The position numbers were made by a program, and so were the translations under genes. Shown here piece after piece: positions 8,466 through 17,119 of a DNA stretch of 64,000 nt. Numbering within the stretch: position 1 is the stretch's first letter; every line of letters starts with the position of its first letter. Source of the stretch: SHAN690 sp040221375 (GTDB lineage: Bacteria > Bacteroidota > Bacteroidia > Flavobacteriales_G > Salibacteraceae); NCBI GenBank assembly GCA_040221375.1, contig JAVKEP010000085.1, forward strand, positions 1 to 64,000, written 5' to 3'. The notes under the pieces are model-generated. The model made no database searches, was not told where the DNA came from, and saw only the letters and a list, made by a program, of their open reading frames with translations.

Positions 8466-9448
8466 TGGCCTAAGAAAATTTTACCAAAGAAGCCAACGCT
8501 TCGAATCTGGATTTTATCTCCTGCTTTGGGAGAATAGCCGTCGTCTAGATCGTTCATCTTCTGCAGTCGCTTGATCTTAACTCCGTAGCGTTGAGATACG
8601 TCGCGCATCGTCTCTCCACTTTGAATCGTATGAACTTCTTGTTGGGCGTTGTTCCGCTTTGGCTGAATGTATACGACCTCGCCCTCCAACAACCTAGCGT
8701 CTTTGTTCAGATCGTTGTATTTGACAATTTGCCAGCGGTTCAACGCATATCGATTCGCGATCGACTCTGGCGTATCCCCTTTTTTAGCGATGACGAATTT
8801 GATGTTGTTCTCGCTCACATCCACCGCACTGATGCTCATTACATGAGGAACTGGCTCTTCTCGCGCCTCTTCTTTTCCACTCTTCACCTCAGCTACTTGC
8901 TCGGTATCTGGCAGTTTGATTACTCGGTCGTATTGGCTCAAATCATTGTCTTCAATGATTCGGATAAGCATATCCGCATACTTTGGATTGGTCGCATAAC
9001 CCGCTTTCTTCAATCCCCGTGCCCAGCCTTTGTAATCCGTTGACTTCAAATCAAACAAAGAAGCGTATCGATCGCGGGTCATTAAGAACTCACTGTGGTC
9101 CTTGTACGACTCAAATGCGGAATAGTATTTCCTAAAACACTCATTTGCTTCGTCGTCATCTTGGATAAAACTGGGTCCTTCCCACCCTCTGTGGCACTTG
9201 ATTCCAAAATGATTGTTGGCGTACTTTGCCAAGGGACTGTTCCCGTAATCGCTTTCAAGCATTCCCTGTGCCAAGGTGATGCTCGCTGGAATTCCGGTGG
9301 CATGCATTTCTCGAATGGCTTCATCGCGAAATTGCTCGATGTATTCCGCTCTTGACAACCTCGGCTCTGACGGCTGAGATTGAGCCTTCGACGGGAAGAT
9401 CAAAAGAGCCCAGAAGAAGATGAATGCCGTTAGAATGTTACTTTGCAT
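8462..9448 (-). CDS. secreted N-acetylglucosaminidase with two LysM repeats
   Basis: Predicted peptidoglycan hydrolase. It has a signal peptide (residues 1-24) and a glucosaminidase/FlgJ-type domain (about 33-175) with the likely catalytic glutamate in LESDYG (Glu65) and the family features NNHFGIKCH and AGYATNPKYADMLI. Two LysM modules follow (AKKGDTPESIANRYAL at about 220 and IQSGETMRDVSQRYGV near 280) and should bind the cell wall. The length of 328 aa suits the family. It is divergent from rsgA, with its own TTG-N21-TAGCTTTG promoter. Confidence 0.9.
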   Translation of the reverse strand: MQSNILTAFIFFWALLIFPSKAQSQPSEPRLSRAEYIEQFRDEAIREMHATGIPASITLAQGMLESDYGNSPLAKYANNHFGIKCHRGWEGPSFIQDDDEANECFRKYYSAFESYKDHSEFLMTRDRYASLFDLKSTDYKGWARGLKKAGYATNPKYADMLIRIIEDNDLSQYDRVIKLPDTEQVAEVKSGKEEAREEPVPHVMSISAVDVSENNIKFVIAKKGDTPESIANRYALNRWQIVKYNDLNKDARLLEGEVVYIQPKRNNAQQEVHTIQSGETMRDVSQRYGVKIKRLQKMNDLDDGYSPKAGDKIQIRSVGFFGKIFLGH

Positions 9449-9468
9449 GCCGAATCAACGCTTTGTAG

Positions 9469-9500
9469 CAAAGCTATCGAGTTATTAACTGAGTTTTCAA
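9469..9500 (-). promoter_or_regulatory. predicted promoter for the glucosaminidase gene
   Basis: Minus strand: TTG (complement of 9498-9500), 21 bases, TAGCTTTG (complement of 9469-9476). The -7 box is an exact consensus match. Confidence 0.55.
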
Positions 9501-9542
9501 CAATAAGTAGCTGGTTATCAACAATTCTAATGTTAATTACTG

Positions 9543-10463
9543 ATGTCTAGGGGGATTGTAACTAAAAGTACGGGAAGTTGGTACAAAATACGGCTAGACA
9601 ATGGCACGCAAGTGAATGCCCGGGTGCGGGGAAAGCTCAGAACTGAAGGCAGTAGGAACACCAATCCGGTTACCGTTGGTGACCACGTAGATGTGGAGTT
9701 GATTGGGGAAGATCATCTCATCACAGGTGTGGACAAACGATCCAATTACATCATTCGCAAATCCACCAACCTTTCTAAGCAAACGCACATCATTGCGGCA
9801 AATCTCGACTTGGCCATACTGGTCACGGCGTTGAAAGAGCCAAAAATCAAGTTTGGTTTTGTCGACCGCTTTTTAGTTACCGCAGCAGCCTACGGCATTC
9901 CGGCGATGATAATATTCAACAAATGCGACCTGCTCGACGAGCGCGAGTTGGATTATTTAGAAGACTTGCGAGACGCCTATTTAAACATCGGCTACCCTTC
10001 TCTCGCTGTTTCTACGCTTGAAGGGCTTGGACTGTCGGATGTGAAGCGTGAAATCGAAGGGAAAATAACCCTATTCAGTGGGCACAGCGGAGTCGGTAAG
10101 AGCTCCTTGCTCAATGCGCTCAACCCAGCCATTCAGGCGAAGGTGACCGATATTTCAGATGCGAATGAGAAAGGGCAGCACACCACAACTTTTGCTGAAA
10201 TGCATGAGGTCGATCACGATACGTACATTATAGATACTCCGGGGTTGAAGAGTTTTGGACTCATCGATATCGAACCCGAAGAACTGAAGGACTTTTTTCC
10301 CGAAATGGTTGCCCGAAGTTCGGCATGTCGCTTCGGAAATTGTCAGCACTTAAACGAACCTGGCTGTGCCGTCAAAGCTCCCTATGACCAGGGCGAACTG
10401 CCATGGTTTCGTTACGAAAACTACTGCCATTTTCACGAGGAATTAAAAGCAATGCGACAATGA
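9543..10463 (+). CDS. rsgA: ribosome biogenesis GTPase RsgA
   Basis: Circularly permuted GTPase that assists maturation of the 30S subunit in the cytoplasm. Order seen: N-terminal OB-fold (about 1-70), G4 NKCD (about residue 126), G1 GHSGVGKSSL (about 180), a TTT switch (about 217), G3 DTPG (about 231). The C-terminal zinc knuckle contains CRFGNCQHLNEPGC and a later CHFH. The length of 306 aa is normal. It heads a packed plus-strand cluster; its TGA overlaps the ATG of dtd. Confidence 0.95.
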   Translation: MSRGIVTKSTGSWYKIRLDNGTQVNARVRGKLRTEGSRNTNPVTVGDHVDVELIGEDHLITGVDKRSNYIIRKSTNLSKQTHIIAANLDLAILVTALKEPKIKFGFVDRFLVTAAAYGIPAMIIFNKCDLLDERELDYLEDLRDAYLNIGYPSLAVSTLEGLGLSDVKREIEGKITLFSGHSGVGKSSLLNALNPAIQAKVTDISDANEKGQHTTTFAEMHEVDHDTYIIDTPGLKSFGLIDIEPEELKDFFPEMVARSSACRFGNCQHLNEPGCAVKAPYDQGELPWFRYENYCHFHEELKAMRQ

Positions 10464-10912
10464 GGGCTGTGGTTCAACGCGTCTCTGAAGCCTCGGTGAC
10501 CGTGCGCGAAACGGTCATCGGTAGCATCGGATCTGGCTATCTGATTTTACTGGGCATCGAAGAGGCAGATGGCGAGGAGGATATCGACTGGCTGGCGAAG
10601 AAGATCATCGCCTTACGCGTTTTTGGCGATGGAGAAGGGTTGATGAACTTGGACATTGCAGATATTGATGGCGATTTACTCGTCGTCAGCCAGTTCACAC
10701 TCCACGCGAAGTACAAAAAAGGAAGCCGTCCGAGTTTCATCCGAGCTGCAAAACCAATGACCGCCGTTCCGCTCTATGAAGGATTTTGTGCTCGCCTTGA
10801 AACCCTTCTGAACAAACCCATTGCCCGCGGAGAGTTCGGAGCGCACATGGATGTACATTTGGTGAACGATGGTCCAGTAACATTGGTAATCGACACTAAA
10901 AACAAGGAATGA
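10460..10912 (+). CDS. dtd: D-aminoacyl-tRNA deacylase
   Basis: Hydrolyses D-aminoacyl-tRNAs in the cytoplasm, keeping D-amino acids out of translation. The first residues MRAVVQRVSEASV are the conserved family start, so ATG 10460 is chosen over the longer frame opening at 10403. The active-site motifs SQFTLHA and NDGPVTLVID are present. At 150 aa it has the standard length. The start overlaps the rsgA stop (ATGA). Confidence 0.95.
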   Translation: MRAVVQRVSEASVTVRETVIGSIGSGYLILLGIEEADGEEDIDWLAKKIIALRVFGDGEGLMNLDIADIDGDLLVVSQFTLHAKYKKGSRPSFIRAAKPMTAVPLYEGFCARLETLLNKPIARGEFGAHMDVHLVNDGPVTLVIDTKNKE

Positions 10913-10915
10913 TCC

Positions 10916-12316
10916 GTGCTGTTTAACTCCCTCCCATTTCTGATCTTTTTACCGTCGGTGGTATTGCTCTACTATCTACTCCCACATCGCAGCAGGTGGG
11001 TAGTGATGCTCGCAGCTAGCTACTTTTTTTATGGTTATTGGAAAATCGAGTACTTGACCCTGATTGTTGCAAGCACCACCGTCGACTATTTCGCAGCACG
11101 CTTGATCTACTCCAGCGAGGCTGTGATCAAAAAAAGGATTGGACTTGCCATGAGCTTGCTCTCCAACCTCGGCTTGCTCGCTTTTTTCAAGTATTCCGGT
11201 TGGGTGGTCGAAGACATCATAGATCCGATCATCGGCCTTTCAGAAGGGCAATTGCATCAATTCCATTCGCTGTGGGATTTCGTATTGCCTGTCGGTATTT
11301 CGTTCTACACGTTTCAAACGCTTGGGTACACGATCGATGTCTACTATGGAAAGACCGCACCGGAAAGAAATCCACTGAAATTCGCATTGTTCGTGAGCTA
11401 CTTTCCGCAACTCGTGGCTGGCCCCATCGAGCGCTTCAGCAACCTCCAGCGTCAACTTTTCGAAAAGGTTGATTTCGACTACGAGCACTTCCAACATGGC
11501 GGTCGACTCATTCTATATGGCCTTTTCATTAAAATGTGCGTCGCTGACAATGTTAGCCCCATTGTAGATCAGGTATTCAACCAAACCGAAGATGCCAGCA
11601 GCCTTCAATTGATCTTCGGAATGCTACTTTTTGGCATTCAGATCTACAGTGATTTTCACGGGTATTCATTGATTGCGATTGGCACCGCGCGGTTATTTGG
11701 TGTTCACTTGATGGATAATTTCAACGCCCCCTACACTTCTCTGTCCATCCGCGAATTTTGGAGCCGGTGGCACATCTCTTTGAGCACGTGGTTCAGGGAT
11801 TATTTATTCATACCGCTTGGCGGCAGCAGGGGTGGTAGGATGAAGCTGGTCGTAAACATTTCGATCGTGTTCTTAGTAAGTGGACTTTGGCATGGCGCCA
11901 ACTGGACCTTCGTTGTGTGGGGAGGTTTGCATGGCGCGGCATACCTTCTAGAGCGTTGGATGGCTCCTAACCCTTCTTCCAACCCTATAAAAATGCTCAG
12001 GTGGGCACTCACCATGTGCATTGTATTCGTTGCTTGGATCTTCTTTAGAAGCGCCGACTTGACGCACGCTATCGACTTCCTAAGCAACATGGTATCGAGC
12101 GATTCCAAGGGACTTAATTTGAATTGGGATCCTATCTTGCCAACACTCATTGGCCTATTCATTTTAAGCGACCTATATTTTAGAGACAGAAGCATCCACT
12201 CGTGGTTAGCGACGCAGTCTACGCTTGTTCGTTGGTCGGTGTACGGCCTTCTCCTTTTCTTCATCAGCGGATTTGCAGGTGCAGTGCAGCATCCCTTCAT
12301 CTATTTCCAGTTCTGA
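10916..12316 (+). CDS. MBOAT family membrane O-acyltransferase (AlgI/DltB-like)
   Basis: Polytopic inner-membrane protein of 466 aa that in this family moves acyl (often acetyl) groups across the membrane onto extracytoplasmic sugars or polymers. The start is GTG, three bases after the dtd stop. The MBOAT core is clear: FREFWSRWHISLSTWFRDYL-type segment (His286 in RWHISLS) and SGLWHGANWTFVVWGGLHG (His326, the invariant histidine by family analogy). It is followed immediately (TGATG) by an SGNH-like protein, the usual acceptor-side partner. The substrate cannot be told from sequence; no polysaccharide genes adjoin it. Confidence 0.88.
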   Translation: MLFNSLPFLIFLPSVVLLYYLLPHRSRWVVMLAASYFFYGYWKIEYLTLIVASTTVDYFAARLIYSSEAVIKKRIGLAMSLLSNLGLLAFFKYSGWVVEDIIDPIIGLSEGQLHQFHSLWDFVLPVGISFYTFQTLGYTIDVYYGKTAPERNPLKFALFVSYFPQLVAGPIERFSNLQRQLFEKVDFDYEHFQHGGRLILYGLFIKMCVADNVSPIVDQVFNQTEDASSLQLIFGMLLFGIQIYSDFHGYSLIAIGTARLFGVHLMDNFNAPYTSLSIREFWSRWHISLSTWFRDYLFIPLGGSRGGRMKLVVNISIVFLVSGLWHGANWTFVVWGGLHGAAYLLERWMAPNPSSNPIKMLRWALTMCIVFVAWIFFRSADLTHAIDFLSNMVSSDSKGLNLNWDPILPTLIGLFILSDLYFRDRSIHSWLATQSTLVRWSVYGLLLFFISGFAGAVQHPFIYFQF

Positions 12317-13323
12317 TGAAGCTACTGATAAAAATAACTTGGCTCACCGCACTGTTGTTCTTGATCAACTTGCTGTACCCTCGCTTTGCGTTTGAAGCCT
12401 TTCTAGCCGAACACGCAGACCAATATCTACAGGTCCAAAAGATCAAGAATTGCGACGTAATCTACCTATCCGCCTCCAGCAATTTCGCCTCCGGTCTACC
12501 GACTGAAAAAGATCCCAGGAAACTAAGCCAATTCGTGGCCGACCATTTTCCCAAGTTGCGCTTTGAAGCGATTAATCAGCCCGCTTCGCATGCCGGCATC
12601 CACGCTGATATACTCGAGATGTTCAGAGCAGATGCAGAGGCCAAAACATTCATCGTCACCATGAACCTACGGTCTTTCGGACCCGATTGGATTCACTCGG
12701 AACTGGAAACACCGCTTCGACAAGCAGCTGTCTTCTACAACAATCGCCCCCCACTGCTGAATCGATTGTTGGCCTCCTTCAGGGCTTACGATGATCGAAG
12801 CACAGAAGAGCGTCATGTTTTACGACGCGAGGCATGGGACAACCAAGCTTTGCCTTTTGACGCTCCTCGAAACAATGTTACCGATTGGTGCGCTGTGGAG
12901 AAATGGGGTGATTGGCGCGATCCAAAACGCCAATTGGCGGATCAGTTCATCAAGCAATACGCCTTCGTGCTCAACGAAGAAAACCCTCGGGTGAAAGACT
13001 TCGATCGAATCGCCAAGATGGCTGAGGAAGAAGCGTGGACAGTGGTGTTCAACATCCTGGCCGAAAACGTGGAAACCGCAGACTCATTGGTAGGTAAAGA
13101 CTTGACCTCCTTGATGCGACGAAACACGGAATGGCTCGTCGCGCGTTACGAATCTATCGGCTTCGTGGTCGTCAATAACCTTGAGTCAGTGAGCCATGAG
13201 CACTTTACTGACAAGGACTTCCCAACAGAACATTACGATGACGTCGGAAGGAAAATAATCGCAAAAAACGTAGCCGTGGGACTATCCATAGCTATGGCAA
13301 ATCGAAGAGCGCATGACCATTAA
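12316..13323 (+). CDS. SGNH-hydrolase-like partner of the MBOAT acyltransferase
   Basis: A 335-aa protein with an N-terminal membrane helix or uncleaved signal (LLIKITWLTALLFLINLLYP). It then has an SGNH-like pattern: an early strand with Ser (DVIYLSASSNF, about residue 55) and a C-terminal Asp/His block (DFPTEHYDDVGRKIIA) like the last catalytic block of AlgJ/DltD-type proteins. The start ATG overlaps the MBOAT stop by one base; the longer frame from 12202 lies inside MBOAT. Predicted to complete periplasmic O-acylation begun by the MBOAT protein. The family match is by pattern and therefore moderate. Confidence 0.7.
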   Translation: MKLLIKITWLTALLFLINLLYPRFAFEAFLAEHADQYLQVQKIKNCDVIYLSASSNFASGLPTEKDPRKLSQFVADHFPKLRFEAINQPASHAGIHADILEMFRADAEAKTFIVTMNLRSFGPDWIHSELETPLRQAAVFYNNRPPLLNRLLASFRAYDDRSTEERHVLRREAWDNQALPFDAPRNNVTDWCAVEKWGDWRDPKRQLADQFIKQYAFVLNEENPRVKDFDRIAKMAEEEAWTVVFNILAENVETADSLVGKDLTSLMRRNTEWLVARYESIGFVVVNNLESVSHEHFTDKDFPTEHYDDVGRKIIAKNVAVGLSIAMANRRAHDH

Positions 13324-13639
13324 AACTGCACAGGAACGCGTAGACGAGTGGATCAACACCATTGGAGTTCGCTACTTCAATGAGTTGACCAACATGGCAA
13401 TGCTTACGGAAGAAGTAGGCGAACTTGCACGAATCATCGCACGTCGATACGGCGAACAGAGCGAAAAAGAGTCGGATAAAAATAAGGACATAGGAGACGA
13501 AATGGCCGATGTACTATGGGTCTTACTTTGCCTAGCAAACCAAACGGGAGTCGACCTAGATGAGGCGCTCGAAAAGAATTTTGAGAAGAAAACACTCCGC
13601 GATGCTGATCGTCACAAGGACAATCCTAAACTGAAGTAG
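13313..13639 (+). CDS. MazG-like nucleotide pyrophosphohydrolase
   Basis: A 108-aa all-alpha NTP-PPase of the MazG superfamily, expected to hydrolyse a (d)NTP to the monophosphate and pyrophosphate. The metal-binding pattern is present: EEVGELARI (about residues 32-40) and GDEMADVLWVLLCLAN (about 62-77), matching ExxE and ExxD. It is a single-domain form, shorter than tandem MazG. Its ATG lies inside the last codons of the SGNH-like gene (11-base overlap), so it belongs to the same operon, perhaps as a housekeeping rider. Confidence 0.88.
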   Translation: MTIKTAQERVDEWINTIGVRYFNELTNMAMLTEEVGELARIIARRYGEQSEKESDKNKDIGDEMADVLWVLLCLANQTGVDLDEALEKNFEKKTLRDADRHKDNPKLK

Positions 13640-13747
13640 GCTAAACGGTCTTAATCTTCCAGCCGCTCTCAACTTCATTCATGCCGCCTACTTCTGCACA
13701 AACCCGCGCGGCAAGGCATCCTCGCTGCAGGCTCCGATTGATGCCAT

Positions 13748-13780
13748 AAAAAAGCCCCGCTGAAAACAGCGAGGCTTTTA
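13748..13780 (-). terminator. Rho-independent terminator of hppA
   Basis: Inverted repeat: 13-bp stem (13750-13762 with 13767-13779, one position a G.T wobble on the minus strand), AAAA/TTTT loop, and a run of six T on the minus strand. It lies 20 bases after the hppA stop. Confidence 0.85.
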
Positions 13781-13799
13781 AAGGTTTTAACGGCCAATT

Positions 13800-16106
13800 T
13801 TATTCACTGACCTTCACTGCGTCCGAATCCGTTGTGGTTGTTTTCACAACTTCGATGGTCTCGTTCACTTGGACCTCATTCGCTCGGTCATCATTTGTTG
13901 GCAATGAACCGACTTCCAAAGCGATGGAAGGTGCGATCACCAATGCAACGACCGACATAAGCTTGAGTAGAATGTTGAGCGACGGCCCAGAAGTATCCTT
14001 GAATGGATCGCCGACGGTATCACCTACAACGGTGGCCTTGTGAGGCTCAGAACCCTTGTAGTACATTTCGCCATCGATCTCCACGCCTTCTTCAAACATT
14101 TTCTTGGCATTGTCCCAAGCACCACCTGCATTGGATTGAAAAATGGCCATGAGCACACCTGCTGAAGTAACGCCAGCAAGCAGTCCTCCGAGCATTTCAG
14201 GCCCACCAATAAAGCCTACTAGAACTGGCACAGTAACCGCGAGAAGTCCAGGCAACACCATCTCTCGAATGGATGCTTTGGTAGATATTTCAACGCACTT
14301 GTCGTATTCAGCAACGCCATCGGCGGCTTCAAATGTTGTTCGATCGGCTTCGCTCCAATCCTTTTGTTCTTTTCCTTCGTTTCGATTCATCACCTCCAAA
14401 GCAGCTTTAAGCTGTGGAAGGTCTCGAAACTGACGGCGCACTTCTTCAATCATTGCCATCGCGGCGCGACCTACGGCGTTCATGCTCAAGGCAGAAAATA
14501 CAAACGGAAGCATAGCACCGACGAGGAGTCCGGCCATTACAGATGGATCTGCTACGTTGATCATACTCACGTTGGCTTGTTGCATGAATGCTGCAAACAA
14601 AGCAAGTGCAGTAAGCGCTGCGGATCCGATGGCGAATCCTTTTCCGATCGCTGCGGTAGTATTTCCTACGGCATCCAATTTGTCGGTTCGCTGACGCACC
14701 TCTTTCGGCAATTCGGCCATTTCGGCGATACCACCTGCGTTGTCAGAGATAGGACCGTAAGCGTCCACCGCGAGCTGAATGCCTGTATTAGCCAGCATAC
14801 CTACAGCAGCAATAGCGATCCCATACAATCCAGCAAATTCGAATGCAACCAAAATAGCGGCGGCTATCAAAAGAATTGGAATCGCTGTGCTCATCATACC
14901 TACTCCAAGTCCAGCGATGATGTTGGTAGCGGACCCAGTCAATGATTGACGTACGATGGATCGAACAGGCGGTGTTCCCGTTCCTGTGTAGTACTCGGTA
15001 ATTTTACCAATGCCCAAACCGGCCACGAGGCCAGCAATGGTGCTCAAAAAGACTCCCAATGATGAGTATTCGGTAATCGCTCCCGTAAGTGGGTTGATAC
15101 CGGTCCATGCACTTGGAAGCATAAAGTCAATAATGAAATAAGACGCGATGATCATGAGGATTGAGGATCCAAACTCACCGATGTTCAATGCTGTCTGTGG
15201 ATCTCCTCCTTCCTTCACCTTCACAAAGAAGGTTCCGATGATGGACACCACGATGCCTACTGCGGCCAAGAAAAGCGGAAGAACAACAGCTCCCAATCCG
15301 CCCATAAAATCTCCTTCTCCAAATCCGGTTACGCCAACGAAAGCAGCACCCAATACCATGGTACCGATAATCGATCCAACGTATGATTCAAAAAGGTCGG
15401 CACCCATACCAGCAACATCACCTACATTGTCTCCAACGTTATCGGCAATCGTAGCAGGATTCAACGGGTGATCTTCAGGGATTCCTGCTTCAACTTTACC
15501 TACAAGGTCAGCCCCTACGTCAGCAGCTTTTGTGTAAATACCGCCACCGACACGTGCAAAGAGCGCGATCGAAGAAGCTCCTAATGAAAAGCCAGCTAGT
15601 ACGTTTAATACCAATCCGGTATTCGCAGCTCCAGGATACATTGCCGTATAAAGAATATACAGAAGGCTCAATCCGAGCACGCCTAATCCTACCACGCCCA
15701 TTCCCATAACAGAACCACCACCAAAGGCAACCTCAAGTGCTCTTCCCAAGCTCGTACGTGCCGCATTCGTCGTTCTTACGTTCGCCTTAGTAGCGACTTT
15801 CATGCCTAGATAGCCAGCGAGTCCTGAACATACAGCGCCCACGATAAAGGACACCGCAACCAACGCGCTAGAATTCTCTTCATTGGCACCTTTAAACGCC
15901 AGTAGAATTGCAACGGCTACGACAAATATGGAGAGCACTTTGTACTCAGCTTTTAAGAAAGCCATGGCCCCAACTGAAATGTTGTTCGCAATCCGTGCCA
16001 TCTTCTCATTTCCAACCTCTTGCTTTGATACCCACGCACTTTTCCAAGCAACATAGAGTAATGCAACAACACCTAGCGCGGGAAGCGCGTAAATCAAATT
16101 TTCCAT
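13800..16106 (-). CDS. hppA: membrane-bound ion-translocating pyrophosphatase
   Basis: Couples pyrophosphate hydrolysis to export of H+ (or Na+) across the inner membrane. The 768-aa, highly hydrophobic protein has the catalytic block DVGADLVGKVEAGIPEDHP and DNVGDNVGDVAGMGADLFES, a second block DAYGPISDNAGGIAEMA, and the C-terminal GDTVGDPFKDTSGPSLN. At the K+ signature it reads GNTTAAIGKGFAIGSAAL near residue 480. Alanine rather than lysine there marks the K+-dependent subfamily. Whether it moves H+ or Na+ cannot be decided here. The gene stands alone with its own promoter and terminator. The C-terminus carries an extra polar tail (TIEVVKTTTTDSDAVKVSE). Confidence 0.96.
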   Translation of the reverse strand: MENLIYALPALGVVALLYVAWKSAWVSKQEVGNEKMARIANNISVGAMAFLKAEYKVLSIFVVAVAILLAFKGANEENSSALVAVSFIVGAVCSGLAGYLGMKVATKANVRTTNAARTSLGRALEVAFGGGSVMGMGVVGLGVLGLSLLYILYTAMYPGAANTGLVLNVLAGFSLGASSIALFARVGGGIYTKAADVGADLVGKVEAGIPEDHPLNPATIADNVGDNVGDVAGMGADLFESYVGSIIGTMVLGAAFVGVTGFGEGDFMGGLGAVVLPLFLAAVGIVVSIIGTFFVKVKEGGDPQTALNIGEFGSSILMIIASYFIIDFMLPSAWTGINPLTGAITEYSSLGVFLSTIAGLVAGLGIGKITEYYTGTGTPPVRSIVRQSLTGSATNIIAGLGVGMMSTAIPILLIAAAILVAFEFAGLYGIAIAAVGMLANTGIQLAVDAYGPISDNAGGIAEMAELPKEVRQRTDKLDAVGNTTAAIGKGFAIGSAALTALALFAAFMQQANVSMINVADPSVMAGLLVGAMLPFVFSALSMNAVGRAAMAMIEEVRRQFRDLPQLKAALEVMNRNEGKEQKDWSEADRTTFEAADGVAEYDKCVEISTKASIREMVLPGLLAVTVPVLVGFIGGPEMLGGLLAGVTSAGVLMAIFQSNAGGAWDNAKKMFEEGVEIDGEMYYKGSEPHKATVVGDTVGDPFKDTSGPSLNILLKLMSVVALVIAPSIALEVGSLPTNDDRANEVQVNETIEVVKTTTTDSDAVKVSE

Positions 16107-16163
16107 TTAATTATTGATTTTGAATAACTTAAAAGAAGTTCAACCCTTCGATTTTAAAGCGCG

Positions 16164-16193
16164 CAAAGATAGTAGCCTGTAGTAATAATCAAA
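16164..16193 (-). promoter_or_regulatory. predicted hppA promoter
   Basis: Minus strand: TTTG (complement of 16190-16193), 18 bases, TATCTTTG (complement of 16164-16171). Both elements match the Bacteroidota consensus exactly. The leader would be about 50 bases long. Confidence 0.7.
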
Positions 16194-16205
16194 CGAAAGA
16201 TTACA

Positions 16206-16976
16206 TCAAAAAACGACGCTCACACGGAAGTAGGGACCGATGTTGGTAAACACGTTATTGTTGGTGCGCGTACTTTGCCAGTCAAAGATCGTCTCGCGCA
16301 GTTGAAAATGATTCAATGAAAGTCCTCCCTCCCCGACGAAGGCGATCTTCGAACCGGTGTCAAACCACCAGCCTCCACCGATGTTGGATTGAAATATTGG
16401 AGAGAAATCGCCATCTCGATTCCAAACATTGTCTACGTTTATGAAGTAATCTGCCCAAGGTCCTATGGCCGCGCCCCCTACAAAATAAGTTTTCGACTGC
16501 TCGGATATTTGCCAAGATCGCTTCGCTCGTGCACCGAAGCGAACCATTACATACCTCGACAAGTCCAATGACCCGAGCACGCCGAGCGACCAATCTTCGT
16601 TCAGCTTAAACCAATGGATCAGGTGCATGCTTATAGCGAACTTTGAAAACGTGTAGAGTCCTCCGCCTATTTCGAGCATATAAAATCGATCGAGGGGCTT
16701 AAATACTTCAGGTTTCCGTTGAACGGGTGTATAAGTAGATGTGGTACGGTACTCATAAGGCGTTTCCTGTTCCCTGAATACATACTTAATCTGGTCCCTG
16801 TCAACACTAAAGACCCGTTCATCACTCTTGATCAATAAGACATGGGTGCCAACTGCGATGATCTTCCCTTTGAAGTACTCTCCATTGAGCAAATACACCT
16901 CATCATTCTGAGCCTCGACATTATTAGAAAATGCAACGAGAACCAACACAATTATTATGAAACGCAACCTCTTCAT
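16206..16976 (-). CDS. outer-membrane beta-barrel protein with N-terminal SH3/LSm-like segment
   Basis: A 256-aa protein when started at the ATG before KRLRFIII (16976); a start four codons upstream (16988) is possible. It has a signal peptide ending VEAQ. A compact beta segment follows (LLNGEYFKGKIIAVGTHVLLIKSDE split over about residues 25-50), of the kind seen in exported Bacteroidota proteins. A barrel-like region with aromatic-rich alternating strands ends in FRVSVVF, the terminal Phe being typical of outer-membrane barrels. Function unknown. It is divergent from the LVIVD lipoprotein gene. Confidence 0.65.
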   Translation of the reverse strand: MKRLRFIIIVLVLVAFSNNVEAQNDEVYLLNGEYFKGKIIAVGTHVLLIKSDERVFSVDRDQIKYVFREQETPYEYRTTSTYTPVQRKPEVFKPLDRFYMLEIGGGLYTFSKFAISMHLIHWFKLNEDWSLGVLGSLDLSRYVMVRFGARAKRSWQISEQSKTYFVGGAAIGPWADYFINVDNVWNRDGDFSPIFQSNIGGGWWFDTGSKIAFVGEGGLSLNHFQLRETIFDWQSTRTNNNVFTNIGPYFRVSVVF

Positions 16977-17119
16977 CCCTATCCACACGTTTTTCGTAAA
17001 ATATGTTTAACCAAAATTCGTTGGGTTAAAAATGCATATAAATACTAACCATTATAACGTTCAAAGCGTCTGACTTATCACGAAATAACTCCATATTTGA
17101 TCTAAATCAATTTTTCGCC

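Noticed and set aside
13313..13639. Toxin-antitoxin-linked MazG
   Set aside because: The gene is an NTP pyrophosphohydrolase in a housekeeping operon; no mazEF-like genes adjoin it.
14364..14945. 193-aa plus-strand frame inside hppA
   Set aside because: Antisense to a strongly conserved gene; Ser/His/Cys-rich composition typical of shadow frames.
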